DNA of 64,000 nt from Streptomyces cirratus (GCF_014650775.1 NZ_BMVP01000010.1:62001-126000), one strand, 5' to 3'. Counted from the stretch's first letter, positions 23,655-33,081 are shown. The notes: generated from the sequence alone by a model not told the origin. A program made the numbers and translations.

Positions 23655-24899
23655 TCACAGGGGCAAAGTGACACGCATCACGAGGCCACCGCCCTCGCGG
23701 GGCGTCGCCTGGATGCGGCCGCCGTGTGCGCGCGCCACGGAGCGCGCGATGGACAGGCCGAGCCCCACACCCTTGTCGCTGCCCGTTCGCTCCGTACGCA
23801 GCCGTCTGAACGGCTCGAAGAGGTTGTCCACCTCGTACGCGGGAACCACGGGACCTGTGTTCGATACGAGGAGCACCGCCTGGCCGTGCTGGACCTCGGT
23901 CGTGACCTCGACCCAGCCGTCCTCCGGCACGTTGTAGCGAACGGCGTTCTGCACCAGGTTCAGGGCGATCCGCTCCAGCAGCACGCCGTTGCCCTGGACG
24001 ACGGCGAGCGACCGCTCGCCGCGGATCTCCACGCCCTTCGCCGCGGCCTCCGCCCGCGCCTGGTCGATGGCGCGCGAGGCGACCTCCGCCAGGTCCACGG
24101 GTTTGCGCTCGACGATCTGGTTCTCGCTGCGGGCGAGCAGCAGCAGCCCCTCGACCAGCTGCTCGCTGCGCTCGTTGGTGGCCAGGAGCGTCTTGCCGAG
24201 CTGCTGGAGCTCCACCGGGGCCCCGGGGTCGGAGAGGTGCACCTCCAGCAGCGTCCGGTTGATCGCGAGCGGCGTGCGCAGCTCGTGCGAGGCGTTCGCG
24301 ACGAACCTCTGCTGGGCGGTGAAGGCCCGCTCCAGCCGGTCGAGCATCTCGTCGAAGGTGTCGGCGAGCTCCTTGAGCTCGTCGTCCGGCCCGTCCAGCT
24401 CGATCCGCCGGGTCAGGTCGGTGCCCACCACCCGGCGGGCGGTGCGGGTGATCTTGCCCAGCGGCGAGAGGACCCGTCCGGCCATCGCGTACCCGAAGGC
24501 GAAGGCGATGATGCTCAGGCCCAGCAGGGCCATCAGCGACCGGCTCAGCAGGTCGTCCAGGGCGTGCCGGCGCTGGTCGAAGATGCACTGGCTGATCGCC
24601 GAGTAGAACTGGTCGAACGACATGTCGGCGCCCACGCCGGAGCAGGTCGTACTGGTGACTTCGATCTTCGTACCGCCGACGATCTTGAAGGGCAGGGCGT
24701 TGCCCTCCCGCAGGGCCTGGGCCGCCAGCAGGTAGATGATCGACAGCAGCAGGATGCCCGCGATCAGGAACATCCCGCCGTACAGCAGGGTGAGGCGTAT
24801 GCGGATGGTCGGCCGCAGCCACGGGAAAGGACCCTCGGGCTGGCCGGGGTCCCAGGTCGGTTTCGGTGGTGCCGCTGGTGGCGCCGGAGTCGCTGCCAT
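23655..24899 (-). CDS. cutS: Sensor histidine kinase CutS
   Basis: 414 aa. Two membrane helices (about 36-60 and 120-142) enclose a small extracytoplasmic sensor of about 60 residues that contains exactly two cysteines (Cys86, Cys105). Then come HAMP, HisKA with His205 (NASHELRTPLA), and an HATPase domain with GVGLGLSIA. Length and order match CutS of S. lividans/S. coelicolor, which affects antibiotic output. The start is four bases after the cutR stop. The two cysteines suggest a disulfide or redox input, which is an inference. Confidence 0.93.
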   Translation of the reverse strand: MAATPAPPAAPPKPTWDPGQPEGPFPWLRPTIRIRLTLLYGGMFLIAGILLLSIIYLLAAQALREGNALPFKIVGGTKIEVTSTTCSGVGADMSFDQFYSAISQCIFDQRRHALDDLLSRSLMALLGLSIIAFAFGYAMAGRVLSPLGKITRTARRVVGTDLTRRIELDGPDDELKELADTFDEMLDRLERAFTAQQRFVANASHELRTPLAINRTLLEVHLSDPGAPVELQQLGKTLLATNERSEQLVEGLLLLARSENQIVERKPVDLAEVASRAIDQARAEAAAKGVEIRGERSLAVVQGNGVLLERIALNLVQNAVRYNVPEDGWVEVTTEVQHGQAVLLVSNTGPVVPAYEVDNLFEPFRRLRTERTGSDKGVGLGLSIARSVARAHGGRIQATPREGGGLVMRVTLPL

Positions 24900-24903
24900 G
24901 ACG

Positions 24904-25557
24904 TCAGATCCGGTATCCGGAACCCGGCACGGTCACGATGACGGGCGGTTCACCGAGCTTGCGGCGCAAGGTCATGACCGTCACGCGCACCACGTTCGTG
25001 AACGGGTCGGTGTTCTCGTCCCACGCCTTCTCCAGCAGCTGTTCGGCCGAGACCACGGTCCCCTCGCTGCGCATGAGGACCTCCAGCACCGCGAACTCCT
25101 TCGGCGCCAGCTGCACCTCCCTGCCCTCCCGGAAGACCTCGCGCCGGTTCGGGTCCAGCTTGATCCCGGCGCGCTCCAGCACGGGCGGCAGGGCCACCGT
25201 CGTACGCCGGCCCAGGGCGCGCACGCGGGCGGTCAACTCGGTGAAGGCGAACGGCTTGGGCAGGTAGTCGTCCGCCCCGAGCTCCAGCCCCTCCACCCGG
25301 TCGCTGACGTCCCCGGAGGCGGTCAGCATCAGCACGCGCGTGGGCATGCCGAGCTCCACGATCTTGCGGCAGACGTCGTCCCCGTGCACCAGCGGGAGGT
25401 CCCGGTCGAGCACGACCACGTCGTAGTCGTTCACTCCGACGCGCTCCAGGGCCGCGGCGCCGTCGTACACGACGTCCACGGCCATGGCCTCCCGGCGCAG
25501 GCCCGTGGCCACCGCATCGGCGAGCAGCTGCTCGTCCTCGACGACGAGTACGCGCAC
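24904..25557 (-). CDS. cutR: Response regulator CutR
   Basis: 217 aa OmpR-type regulator: receiver with Asp51 (VVLDRDLPL) and KPFAF, then a winged-helix output domain with FTNVVRVTVMTLRRKLG. It is the first gene of the cutR-cutS unit. Length and pairing match CutR. It is divergent from a 55-aa gene with about 260 bases between. Confidence 0.93.
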   Translation of the reverse strand: MRVLVVEDEQLLADAVATGLRREAMAVDVVYDGAAALERVGVNDYDVVVLDRDLPLVHGDDVCRKIVELGMPTRVLMLTASGDVSDRVEGLELGADDYLPKPFAFTELTARVRALGRRTTVALPPVLERAGIKLDPNRREVFREGREVQLAPKEFAVLEVLMRSEGTVVSAEQLLEKAWDENTDPFTNVVRVTVMTLRRKLGEPPVIVTVPGSGYRI

Positions 25558-25818
25558 GTCGTTTCCTTCCTTCGAGCCCAGAAGGGCACACGTGTATTGC
25601 GTCGCCCATCCTGCCCGTTTCGGCGGTAAACCGGCTGTAAGGCGCCATGGGCGCCCGCCGCGGGCGATGCGCGGGGGGACGGAGGCGATGATTCGATGGG
25701 CTCACGAGGTTTCTGCGCCCAGGGTGCCGGGGAGGACGATGGAACACCCCATCCACTCCTGACGGCGGACTGCCACGGGCAGCACCGCCGCGACCCACGA
25801 AGAGGGGGCGCACCCACC

Positions 25819-25986
25819 ATGGACGCATTCACCGCGGGTCTCCTGCAGCGCATCAGGGCCACGCAGTCGGACCTCAGCAAGGCCCGTGAGACGGGCGACG
25901 ACTACCTCGCGGATGTGGAACAGGCGGAGCTGGAGGACCTCCAGCGCCTCGCGGCCGAGCACGGCGTGCCCGTCACCGCTGCCTGA
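25819..25986 (+). CDS. Conserved 55-aa helical protein
   Basis: It begins MDAFTAGLLQRI and is preceded by GAAGAGGGGG about eight bases before the ATG. The sequence is acidic, largely helical, with heptad-like leucines (LLQRI, VEQAELEDLQRLAAEHG), so a short coiled coil is plausible. Similar small proteins are common in Streptomyces. Function unknown. A strong hairpin follows. Confidence 0.75.
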   Translation: MDAFTAGLLQRIRATQSDLSKARETGDDYLADVEQAELEDLQRLAAEHGVPVTAA

Positions 25987-26029
25987 ACGAACGCTGCCCG
26001 ACCGAGCGCCGCCTGACCCCGACAGCTAT

Positions 26030-26064
26030 TGGACCCCGGTCGCCCCCAGGGCGGCCGGGGTCCA
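26030..26064. terminator. Bidirectional terminator
   Basis: Two 16-base arms (TGGACCCCGG... and ...CCGGGGTCCA) pair with a single mismatch around a three-base loop. It lies between the end of the 55-aa gene and the end of the opposing inositol monophosphatase gene. Confidence 0.8.
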
Positions 26065-26086
26065 CTCATGCCGGCGGCGGGCCGGG

Positions 26087-26917
26087 TCAGTCGTGCCAGG
26101 CCCCGGCTTCGTCCAGCAGCGGCTGGAGCGAGGCGAACACCGCCGGGGTGGCGGCGAGCGCCAGCTCCCCCGAGGCCGGCTCGCCGGGCCGGCCGCCCGT
26201 CACGGCGCCGGCCTCGCGCGCGACGAGGTCCCCCGCGGCGAGGTCCCAGGGGTTCAGCCCGCGCTCGTAGTACCCGTCCAGCCGCCCGGCGGCGACGTCA
26301 CAGAGGTCCAGGGCCGCCGATCCGGCGCGGCGGATGTCCCGCACCCGCGGCAGGATCTGCCGCACCACTTCCGCCTGGTGCTCCTTGCGGGCCTGGAGGT
26401 AGGCGAACCCGGTGGCCACCAGCGCCTGGTCCAGCGGCGCCGCCGCGCGGCACCGCAGCCGGACGTCCCCCAGCCACGCCCCTTCGCCGAGCACCGCGTG
26501 GTACGTCTCCCCGCGCATCGGCGCCGCCACCACGCCGACCACCGTCTCGCCGCGGTACTCGGCCGCGATCGACACGCTCCAGCTGGGCAGCCCGTACAGG
26601 TAGTTCACGGTGCCGTCCAGCGGGTCGACGACCCACCGCACGCCGCTCGTGCCGGGGCTGTCGGCGCCCTCCTCGCCGAGCAGCCCGTCCAGCGGCCGGC
26701 GCTGCGCGAGGATGCCCGTGATCAGCTTCTCCGCCGCGATGTCCATCTCGGTCACCACGTCGATGGGGCTGGACTTGGTCGCCGCCACCGCCAGGTCCGC
26801 GGGCCGCCCGTCCCGCAGCAGCTCGCCCGCCTTCCGGGCGGCGTCCAGGCCCACGGCCAGCAGTTCGGCTTTCAGCCCGGCACTCGGTGCGCCCGGGGCC
26901 CGTTCGTCGGAAACCAT
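26087..26917 (-). CDS. Inositol monophosphatase family protein
   Basis: 276 aa from MVSDERAP. The metal-site motifs are complete: GEEG, the DPLDGTVNY signature and WDLAAGDLVAREAG. Family members dephosphorylate inositol phosphates, histidinol phosphate, fructose-1,6-bisphosphate or PAP, and the sequence does not decide among them. It starts 14 bases after the ferrochelatase stop, so both are on one transcript. Confidence 0.93.
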   Translation of the reverse strand: MVSDERAPGAPSAGLKAELLAVGLDAARKAGELLRDGRPADLAVAATKSSPIDVVTEMDIAAEKLITGILAQRRPLDGLLGEEGADSPGTSGVRWVVDPLDGTVNYLYGLPSWSVSIAAEYRGETVVGVVAAPMRGETYHAVLGEGAWLGDVRLRCRAAAPLDQALVATGFAYLQARKEHQAEVVRQILPRVRDIRRAGSAALDLCDVAAGRLDGYYERGLNPWDLAAGDLVAREAGAVTGGRPGEPASGELALAATPAVFASLQPLLDEAGAWHD

Positions 26918-26931
26918 GCTCGTCCCACTCC

Positions 26932-28071
26932 CTACGCGTACGGACTGTCGACGCCCGCGGCCGCCGGCCGGGGTGCTCGCGCGGGGCAGCAGCCCACCGC
27001 GCAGAGGTCGTGGCTGGGGCCGAGCGCCCCGAGCGCGCACCGCTCCACCGCTTCGCCGCGTTCGGCGGCGGCCCGCTCCAGCACGAGGTCCCGTACCGCC
27101 GCAGCGAACCGCGGGTCGGCGCCGACCGTCGCCGACCGGGCAATCGGCAGGCCCAGTTCGGCGGCCTTGGCCGTCGCCTCGGTGTCGAGGTCGTACAGGA
27201 CTTCCATGTGGTCCGAAACGAAGCCGATCGGCACCATGACCACGGCCGGGGCGCCCGCCTCGTGCAGGGACTCCAGGTGGTCGCAGATGTCGGGCTCCAG
27301 CCAGGGGATGTGCGGGGCGCCGCTGCGCGACTGGTAGACCAGCTGCCAGGGCAGTTCGGTGCCCGTTTCTGCGCGCACCGCGTCCGCGATCAGCCGGGCG
27401 ACGTCCAGGTGCTGCCTGACGTACGCGCCCCCGTCGCCGTGTTCCTCGACGGGGCCGGAGGTGTCGGCGGCCGCGGTCGGGATGGAGTGGGTGGTGAACG
27501 CCAGGTGTGCGCCGGCGCGCACGTCCTGCGGCAGGGCGGCCAGCGAGGCGAGTACGCCCTCGACCATCGGCTGCACGAAACCCGGGTGGTTGAAGTAGTG
27601 CCGCAGCTTGTCCACCCGCGGCAGTTCGGCCACGCCCTCCTCGGCGAGCGCGGCGAGCGCGTCGGCGAGGTTCTCCCGGTACTGGCGGCAGCCGGAGTAC
27701 GAGGCGTACGCGCTGGTGGCGAGCACCGCGATGCGGCGGCGCCCGTCGGCGGCCATCTCCCGCAGCACGTCGGTGAGGTAGGGCGCCCAGTTCCGGTTGC
27801 CCCAGTACACGGGCAGGTCCAGGCCGTGCTCGGCGAAGTCCTTGCGCAGGGCGTCCAGGAGCTCGCGGTTCTGGCCGTTGATGGGGCTGACGCCGCCGAA
27901 GCGGAAGTAGTGCTGCCCGACTTCCTTGAGCCGCTCGCGGGGGATGCCGCGCCCGCGCGTGACGTTCTCCAGGAACGGCACGACGTCTTCGGGGCCCTCG
28001 GGGCCACCGAAGGAGAGCAGCAGCAGGGCGTCGTAGGGGCCGGCGTCGGGGGCGCGGAGCTGGTCGGACAT
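26932..28071 (-). CDS. hemH: Ferrochelatase (coproporphyrin type)
   Basis: 379 aa from MSDQLRAPDAG. Conserved stretches include LLLSFGGPEGPEDVVPFLENV, TTHSIPTAAAD with the catalytic His, and PIGFVSDHMEVLYDLD with the catalytic Glu. A cysteine in SGCRQY and a C-terminal CAVGCC cluster fit the 2Fe-2S cluster known in actinobacterial enzymes. In Actinobacteria this enzyme inserts iron into coproporphyrin III in the coproporphyrin-dependent heme route, a fact of the family and not visible here. It is divergent from an MFS gene. Confidence 0.95.
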   Translation of the reverse strand: MSDQLRAPDAGPYDALLLLSFGGPEGPEDVVPFLENVTRGRGIPRERLKEVGQHYFRFGGVSPINGQNRELLDALRKDFAEHGLDLPVYWGNRNWAPYLTDVLREMAADGRRRIAVLATSAYASYSGCRQYRENLADALAALAEEGVAELPRVDKLRHYFNHPGFVQPMVEGVLASLAALPQDVRAGAHLAFTTHSIPTAAADTSGPVEEHGDGGAYVRQHLDVARLIADAVRAETGTELPWQLVYQSRSGAPHIPWLEPDICDHLESLHEAGAPAVVMVPIGFVSDHMEVLYDLDTEATAKAAELGLPIARSATVGADPRFAAAVRDLVLERAAAERGEAVERCALGALGPSHDLCAVGCCPARAPRPAAAGVDSPYA

Positions 28072-28142
28072 GCGTCGAATCCTGCCACCAGGCGGCTGCG
28101 GCGGGAAACGGACCCGGCCGCCACCCTGGCGCACGTCAGGAG

Positions 28143-28156
28143 TAAGGTCACCCTTA
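28143..28156. promoter_or_regulatory. TAAGGTCACCCTTA, weak iron-box-like element
   Basis: An imperfect palindrome (TAAGG ... CCTTA) in the hemH/MFS divergent region, reminiscent of half an actinobacterial DtxR/DmdR box but shorter than the 19-base consensus. Confidence 0.25.
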
Positions 28157-28239
28157 GTTCAGTCCGTTTTCTCGCCATGCGGGTGCCTCGTCGGCGGCCG
28201 TAACCTGTTGAGGCCGTCGACGTCCCCTACGGAGGGCCC

Positions 28240-29511
28240 GTGCCCAGTCCCTACCGCGCGATCTTCGCCGCCCCAGGCACGAAGGGGTTCAGCGCAGCCG
28301 GGTTCATCGGCCGCATGCCGATATCCATGGTGGGCGTCGGCATCCTGACCATGATCTCGGAGATCACCGGCCGCTACGGGCTGGCGAGCGCGCTCACCGG
28401 AGCCCTCGCCCTCTCCGCCGCGGCGGTCGGCCCCCAGATCTCCAAGCTCGTCGACCGCCACGGACAGCGGCGGGTGCTGCGCCCCGCGACCCTGTTCGCC
28501 GTCGCGTCGGTGGCCGGACTGCTGATCGCCGCGGCGAACGGCTGGCCGGACTGGACGCTGTACGTCTTCTCCGTCCTCGCGGGATGCGTGCCGAGCGTAG
28601 GCTCGATGGTCCGCGCCCGGTGGACGGCGATCTACCGGGACACCCCGAGCCTGCACACCGCGTACTCCTTCGAATCCGTGGTCGACGAGGTCTGCTTCAT
28701 CTTCGGGCCGATCGTCGCGATATCCCTGTCCACGACCTGGTTCCCGGAAGCCGGGCCGCTGGTGGCCGCCGCGTGCCTGCTCGTGGGCGTCTGGTGGCTG
28801 ACGGCGCAGCGCGCCACGGAACCGGAGCCGCACCCGCACGACGGGCACGGGGAGCGGACCTCGGCGCTGCGCTCCCCCGGTCTCCAGGTGCTCGTGGCCA
28901 CGTTCGTGGCGACCGGGGCGATCTTCGGCTCGATCGACGTGGCCACGCTCGCCTTTGCCGACGAGCGCGGCCACAAACCACTCGCGAGTGTGATCCTCGC
29001 CGTGTGGGCCCTCGGGTCCTGCCTCGCCGGGATCGTCTTCGGCCTCCTGCGCCTCAAAGGAACGGCCGAACGCCGATGGGTGCTGGGCGTATGTGCGATG
29101 GCCGTGAGTATGATCCCCCTCCTACTGGCCGGGAACCTGCCGTTTCTGGCCGTGGCGCTCTTCGTCTCGGGCCTCGCCATCGCTCCCACGATGATCACCA
29201 CGATGGCCCTGATCGAGGCGCACGTACCGCGCGCGAAGCTGACCGAGGGCATGACCTGGATCAGCACCGGCCTCGCGGTCGGTGTCGCGGTCGGCTCCTC
29301 CGTGGCCGGCCTGGTCATCGACGCGGCCGGCGCCAAGAGCGGCTACGTCGTCGCCATATCGGCGGGAGCGACCGCGGCGGCGGTGGCGTTCGCGGGTTAC
29401 CGCCGGCTGACGAGGCCGGCGCAAGGGGAGGAGCCAGCTACCGATGGGGACGGCGACAGCAGGACAGAACGGGCGGGCAGGAGCGGCGGGGAAGCCGGCC
29501 GCGTGGCGTAA
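28240..29511 (+). CDS. MFS transporter
   Basis: 423 aa with twelve predicted membrane segments, starting at GTG behind GGAGGG. The loop between helices 2 and 3 carries DRHGQRRVLRP, a variant of the MFS motif DRxGRR. The cytoplasmic loop in the middle (about 185-205) is His-rich (PHPHDGHGE). The substrate is unknown. The end overlaps the following oxidase gene by 68 bases, which suggests coupled expression. It is divergent from hemH. Confidence 0.9.
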   Translation: MPSPYRAIFAAPGTKGFSAAGFIGRMPISMVGVGILTMISEITGRYGLASALTGALALSAAAVGPQISKLVDRHGQRRVLRPATLFAVASVAGLLIAAANGWPDWTLYVFSVLAGCVPSVGSMVRARWTAIYRDTPSLHTAYSFESVVDEVCFIFGPIVAISLSTTWFPEAGPLVAAACLLVGVWWLTAQRATEPEPHPHDGHGERTSALRSPGLQVLVATFVATGAIFGSIDVATLAFADERGHKPLASVILAVWALGSCLAGIVFGLLRLKGTAERRWVLGVCAMAVSMIPLLLAGNLPFLAVALFVSGLAIAPTMITTMALIEAHVPRAKLTEGMTWISTGLAVGVAVGSSVAGLVIDAAGAKSGYVVAISAGATAAAVAFAGYRRLTRPAQGEEPATDGDGDSRTERAGRSGGEAGRVA

Positions 29512-30790
29512 CTGGGCGGGGAACGTCAGCGCGACGCCCGCCCGGGTGGTGACCCCGGCCTCGGTCGGGGAGCTGCGGGAGGCGGTCCGCCGGGCCGCCG
29601 CGGACGGGCTGCGGGTGAAGGCGGTCGGCACCGGCCACTCCTTCACCGCGGCCGCCGCGACCGACGGGGTGCTCATCCGCCCCCAGGCGCTGCGGGGCAT
29701 CACGGCGGTCGACCGGACCGCCGGGACCGTCACCGTGGCGGCGGGAACGGTGCTCAAGGACCTGAACGTGGCCCTCGCCCGGGAGGGCCTGTCGCTCACC
29801 AACATGGGCGACATCATGGAACAGACGGTCGCGGGCGCCACCAGCACCGGCACCCACGGCACCGGCCGCGACTCGGCCTCCATCGCCGCGCAGATCCGCG
29901 CCCTGGAACTGGTCACCGCGGACGGCAGGCTGCTGACGTGCTCCGAGAAGGAGAACCCCGAGGTCTTCGCGGCGGCACGGCTCGGCATCGGGGCGCTCGG
30001 CATCGTCACCTCGGTGACCTTCGCCGTCGAGCCGCTCTTCTTCCTGACCGCCCGTGAGGAGCCGATGGGCTTCGACCGGGTGACGGCCGAGTTCGACGAG
30101 CACGTCGCGGAGAACGAGCACTTCGAGTTCTACTGGTTCCCGCACACCGGCAACTGCAACACCAAGCGGAACAACCGCAGCCAGGGCCCGGCCGCCCCGC
30201 CCGGACCGGTCAGCGCCTGGGTCGAGGACGAGCTGCTGTCCAACGGCCTCTTCCAGGCGGTCAACTCGCTCGGCCGCGCCGTTCCGGCGGCCATCCCCTC
30301 CATCGCCCGCGTCGCGAGCCGCGCCCTGTCGGCGCGGACCTACACCGACATCCCGTACAAGGTGTTCACCAGTCCGCGCCGGGTGCGTTTCGTGGAGATG
30401 GAGTACGCCCTCCCGCGCGAGCACGTCGTCGGGGCCCTGAGGGAGCTCAAGGCGTTGGTCGACCGATCCGACCTGCGGATCAGCTTCCCCGTGGAGGTGC
30501 GGACGGCTCCGGCGGACGACATCACCCTGTCGACGGCCTCGGGGCGCGAGACGGCGTACATCGCGGTGCACATGTACAAGGGCACGCCGTACCAGGCCTA
30601 CTTCACCGCGGCCGAGCGGATCTTCACCGCGCACGAGGGGCGGCCGCACTGGGGCAAGGTGCACACCCGGGACGCCGAGTACTTCGCCCGGGTCTACCCG
30701 CGCTTCGGCGAGTTCACCGCCCTTCGCGACCGGCTCGACCCGGACCGGCTGTTCGGCAACGACTACCTGAGGCGGGTCCTGGGCGCCTGA
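29444..30790 (+). CDS. FAD-linked sugar-lactone oxidase (ALO/GULO family)
   Basis: 448 aa. An N-terminal FAD-binding PCMH domain (about 20-195) has GTGHSFT and STGTHGTGRD, and the C-terminal ALO domain ends with HWGKVH and a short tail. Related enzymes oxidise D-arabinono- or L-gulono-1,4-lactone, or alditols. The start chosen has GGGGAGGAG ten bases upstream but overlaps the MFS gene by 68 bases. No signal peptide. It faces a Pro-rich membrane protein gene seven bases away. The substrate is not determined. Confidence 0.9.
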   Translation: MGTATAGQNGRAGAAGKPAAWRNWAGNVSATPARVVTPASVGELREAVRRAAADGLRVKAVGTGHSFTAAAATDGVLIRPQALRGITAVDRTAGTVTVAAGTVLKDLNVALAREGLSLTNMGDIMEQTVAGATSTGTHGTGRDSASIAAQIRALELVTADGRLLTCSEKENPEVFAAARLGIGALGIVTSVTFAVEPLFFLTAREEPMGFDRVTAEFDEHVAENEHFEFYWFPHTGNCNTKRNNRSQGPAAPPGPVSAWVEDELLSNGLFQAVNSLGRAVPAAIPSIARVASRALSARTYTDIPYKVFTSPRRVRFVEMEYALPREHVVGALRELKALVDRSDLRISFPVEVRTAPADDITLSTASGRETAYIAVHMYKGTPYQAYFTAAERIFTAHEGRPHWGKVHTRDAEYFARVYPRFGEFTALRDRLDPDRLFGNDYLRRVLGA

Positions 30791-30797
30791 CGGCGGT

Positions 30798-31499
30798 TCA
30801 GGAGGGACTCGCCGTCGGTGGCGGTGGCGGTGGCGGGCTGGGCGTCGAGGACGGCGTCGGGGTGGGGCTGGGCTTCGGCGGGGGCGTCGGGTCCGGCTCC
30901 GAGGGGCTCGGGGTCGGGGTCGGCGCGTGGTCCGCGGAGCGCGAGGGGGCCGGGTCGGGCTCCGGGCTCCGGCCGCCGGAGCGCCCGGGGTCCGGGGAGG
31001 TCCCGCCGCCCTTGCCGTCCTCGCGCCCGGGGCGCTGCCCGTGGTCGGCGGCCTTGCGGGTGCCGCCGGACAGGAGGGTGCCGCCGCCGTCGCTGATCGA
31101 GGTGCCGGCAGCGGCCTCGTAGACGCCGAGCCCGCCGATGGCGATGGCGAAGGCGGCCCCCGATGCCACCGCCGTGCGCTTCCAGCCCCGTACGCGGGTG
31201 CCGTGGACGGTGGCCTCGCCGAACTCACCCTCGGCCGGGGGCTGTGGCGTGCCGACCTGCGGCCGGGCGCTGCCCGCGGCGCCGCGCAGCCGGTCGCCGG
31301 TACTGCGGAACAGGTGCTGGATGACGGGCCCGCCGGCGGCGGCGACCACGCTCACGACCCCGGCGCCCAGGATGGTCCCGTACACGCCCAGCTTCGAGGC
31401 GAGCAGTGCCGCCGCGACGGTGGCGAGGGAGGAGCCGGCGATCTGAGCGACGCTCAGGTCGAGCTTCTTCTTCTCCGGTGCGGTTCCGTCCTGTGCCAT
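30798..31499 (-). CDS. Membrane protein with a long Pro/Ser/Thr-rich tail
   Basis: 233 aa. One or two membrane helices lie at about 20-60 and another at about 109-127. From about residue 145 onward the protein is low complexity: Gly/Asp/Arg first, then runs of Pro, Thr and Ser to the end (PTPTPSPSEPDPTPPP). The tail probably crosses or decorates the cell wall. No family is recognised. It starts about 530 bases upstream of sepH on the opposite strand. Confidence 0.75.
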   Translation of the reverse strand: MAQDGTAPEKKKLDLSVAQIAGSSLATVAAALLASKLGVYGTILGAGVVSVVAAAGGPVIQHLFRSTGDRLRGAAGSARPQVGTPQPPAEGEFGEATVHGTRVRGWKRTAVASGAAFAIAIGGLGVYEAAAGTSISDGGGTLLSGGTRKAADHGQRPGREDGKGGGTSPDPGRSGGRSPEPDPAPSRSADHAPTPTPSPSEPDPTPPPKPSPTPTPSSTPSPPPPPPPTASPS

Positions 31500-32030
31500 C
31501 CCGTGTATGCCCTGCCTCTCGCGCCTCTCCTCTTCCGGTAGTTACAGACACCCGGACGAAAGGGATAGTTCCGCTTCTGTGGATTCTGTGAAGCAAGACA
31601 CCCGAAAACGGACCGCGCCGCAGGTCGGCCGCACAGGGCCCCCGCTTCAGGGCAGGCCAACTCCCGCCGACCGGGACAACTTCGGCGGCGCGGCGGTCCA
31701 CCCAGGTGGCCCGAATGGAGTACTGTGGCGAGCCCTGGGGCCGTCCTTCCTTTCGGATGTCCGGGCCCGGGAGAGGGGGCCGACGATGGAGAAACGGCAC
31801 TCAAGACCGGCGGTGCCGCGGTGTCGCACGGGTTCCTGATGCGCAGAGTAATCGTTCGGTCACTGTGCGTGCCCAACAGGTAACCGTGCCATAACGGCGA
31901 TCAAGGGCGCATGCCCGACACGCCGGTTTAACTCGGCAAGGTTGTGGCAGGCTGCACCCGGGCAGGCCACACTCGACTAGCGGAAGCAGCGACGCACGTG
32001 ACGTCGGCAGGCACCACCCGGGAGGTCCCC
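31500..32030. other. Divergent intergenic region before sepH
   Basis: Some 530 bases hold no convincing gene; the frames present do not look coded. The promoters for the Pro-rich protein (leftward) and sepH (rightward) must be here. I could not assign a -35/-10 pair with confidence; TTGTGG at 31942-31947 is a candidate -35. Confidence 0.6.
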
Positions 32031-33041
32031 ATGCCCGAACTGCGTGTCGTGGCCGTCTCCAATGACGGAACACGACTGGTGCTCAAAGCTGCCGACAGCA
32101 CGGAGTACACGCTTCCGATCGACGAGCGTCTACGGGCTGCCGTGCGCAACGACCGTGCGCGCCTGAACCAGATCGAGATCGAGGTGGAGAGCCACCTCCG
32201 CCCCCGTGACATCCAGGCCCGCATACGGGCCGGTGCCTCCGCTGAGGAGGTCGCCCAGCTCGCCGGCATCCCCGTCGACCGCGTGCGCCGCTTCGAGGGC
32301 CCGGTCCTCGCGGAGCGCGCGTTCATGGCCGAGCGGGCCCGCAAGACACCGGTGCGCCGCCCCGGTGAGAACACCGGGCCACAGCTCGGCGAGGCGGTGC
32401 AGGAGCGGCTGACGCTGCGCGGGGCGGACAAGGAGTCCGTGCAGTGGGACTCGTGGCGCCGGGACGACGGCACCTGGGAAGTCCTGCTGGTCTACCGCGT
32501 CGCGGGCGAACCGCACTCCGCCAGCTGGTCGTACGACCCGCCGCGCCGGCTGGTCGTGGCCGTGGACGACGAAGCCCGGTCCTTGATCGGCGAGTCCGAC
32601 GACCTGCCGGCGACACCGGAGCCGAGTTTCCCGTTCGTACCCAGGATCGCGCGGCTGCCGCGCGACCGGCCGCTGGACCGCGCGCTCGACCGCCAACTGG
32701 AGCGGGGCGCCGCGCCGGCGCCGGAGCCCGAGGAGGAACGGGACACGCTGACCAGCCTGCTGGAGGCGGTCCCGAGCTTCCGGGGCGACATGGTGGTCCC
32801 CGAACGCCCCGACGACCCGGCGGAGGAACCGGAGGCGGAGGAGCCCCCGGCCGCCTCGGCGGGCGCCGGTACCGCGTACGCCGACGTCCTGATGCCGCGC
32901 ACGGTCGCGGGCCACCGCGAACGCCTCACCGGCACCACGGACCGCCAGGCGGAAGCCGACGGCGTCCGCCCGGGCCGCCGCGCGGCGGTCCCGAGCTGGG
33001 ACGAGATCGTCTTCGGCACCCGCCGCAAGAAACAGGAGTAA
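32031..33041 (+). CDS. sepH: SepH, FtsZ-assembly regulator
   Basis: 336 aa from MPELRVVAVS, with GGAGG before the ATG. The N-terminal DUF3071 part (about 1-170) includes a helix-turn-helix-like stretch (ASAEEVAQLAGIPVDRVRRFEG), and the middle and C-terminal parts are Pro/Glu/Ala-rich with a conserved end, VPSWDEIVFGTRRKKQE. This is the architecture of SepH, which in Streptomyces stimulates FtsZ polymerisation at sporulation septa. The identification is by family recognition. Confidence 0.93.
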   Translation: MPELRVVAVSNDGTRLVLKAADSTEYTLPIDERLRAAVRNDRARLNQIEIEVESHLRPRDIQARIRAGASAEEVAQLAGIPVDRVRRFEGPVLAERAFMAERARKTPVRRPGENTGPQLGEAVQERLTLRGADKESVQWDSWRRDDGTWEVLLVYRVAGEPHSASWSYDPPRRLVVAVDDEARSLIGESDDLPATPEPSFPFVPRIARLPRDRPLDRALDRQLERGAAPAPEPEEERDTLTSLLEAVPSFRGDMVVPERPDDPAEEPEAEEPPAASAGAGTAYADVLMPRTVAGHRERLTGTTDRQAEADGVRPGRRAAVPSWDEIVFGTRRKKQE

Positions 33042-33081
33042 CGGGGCCCGGCGGCCCGGTACGCCGGCCCGACGACCGCCC

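Noticed and set aside
29438..31228. 596-aa minus-strand frame opposite the lactone oxidase
   Set aside because: Shadow; the plus strand has a clear FAD domain and ALO end.
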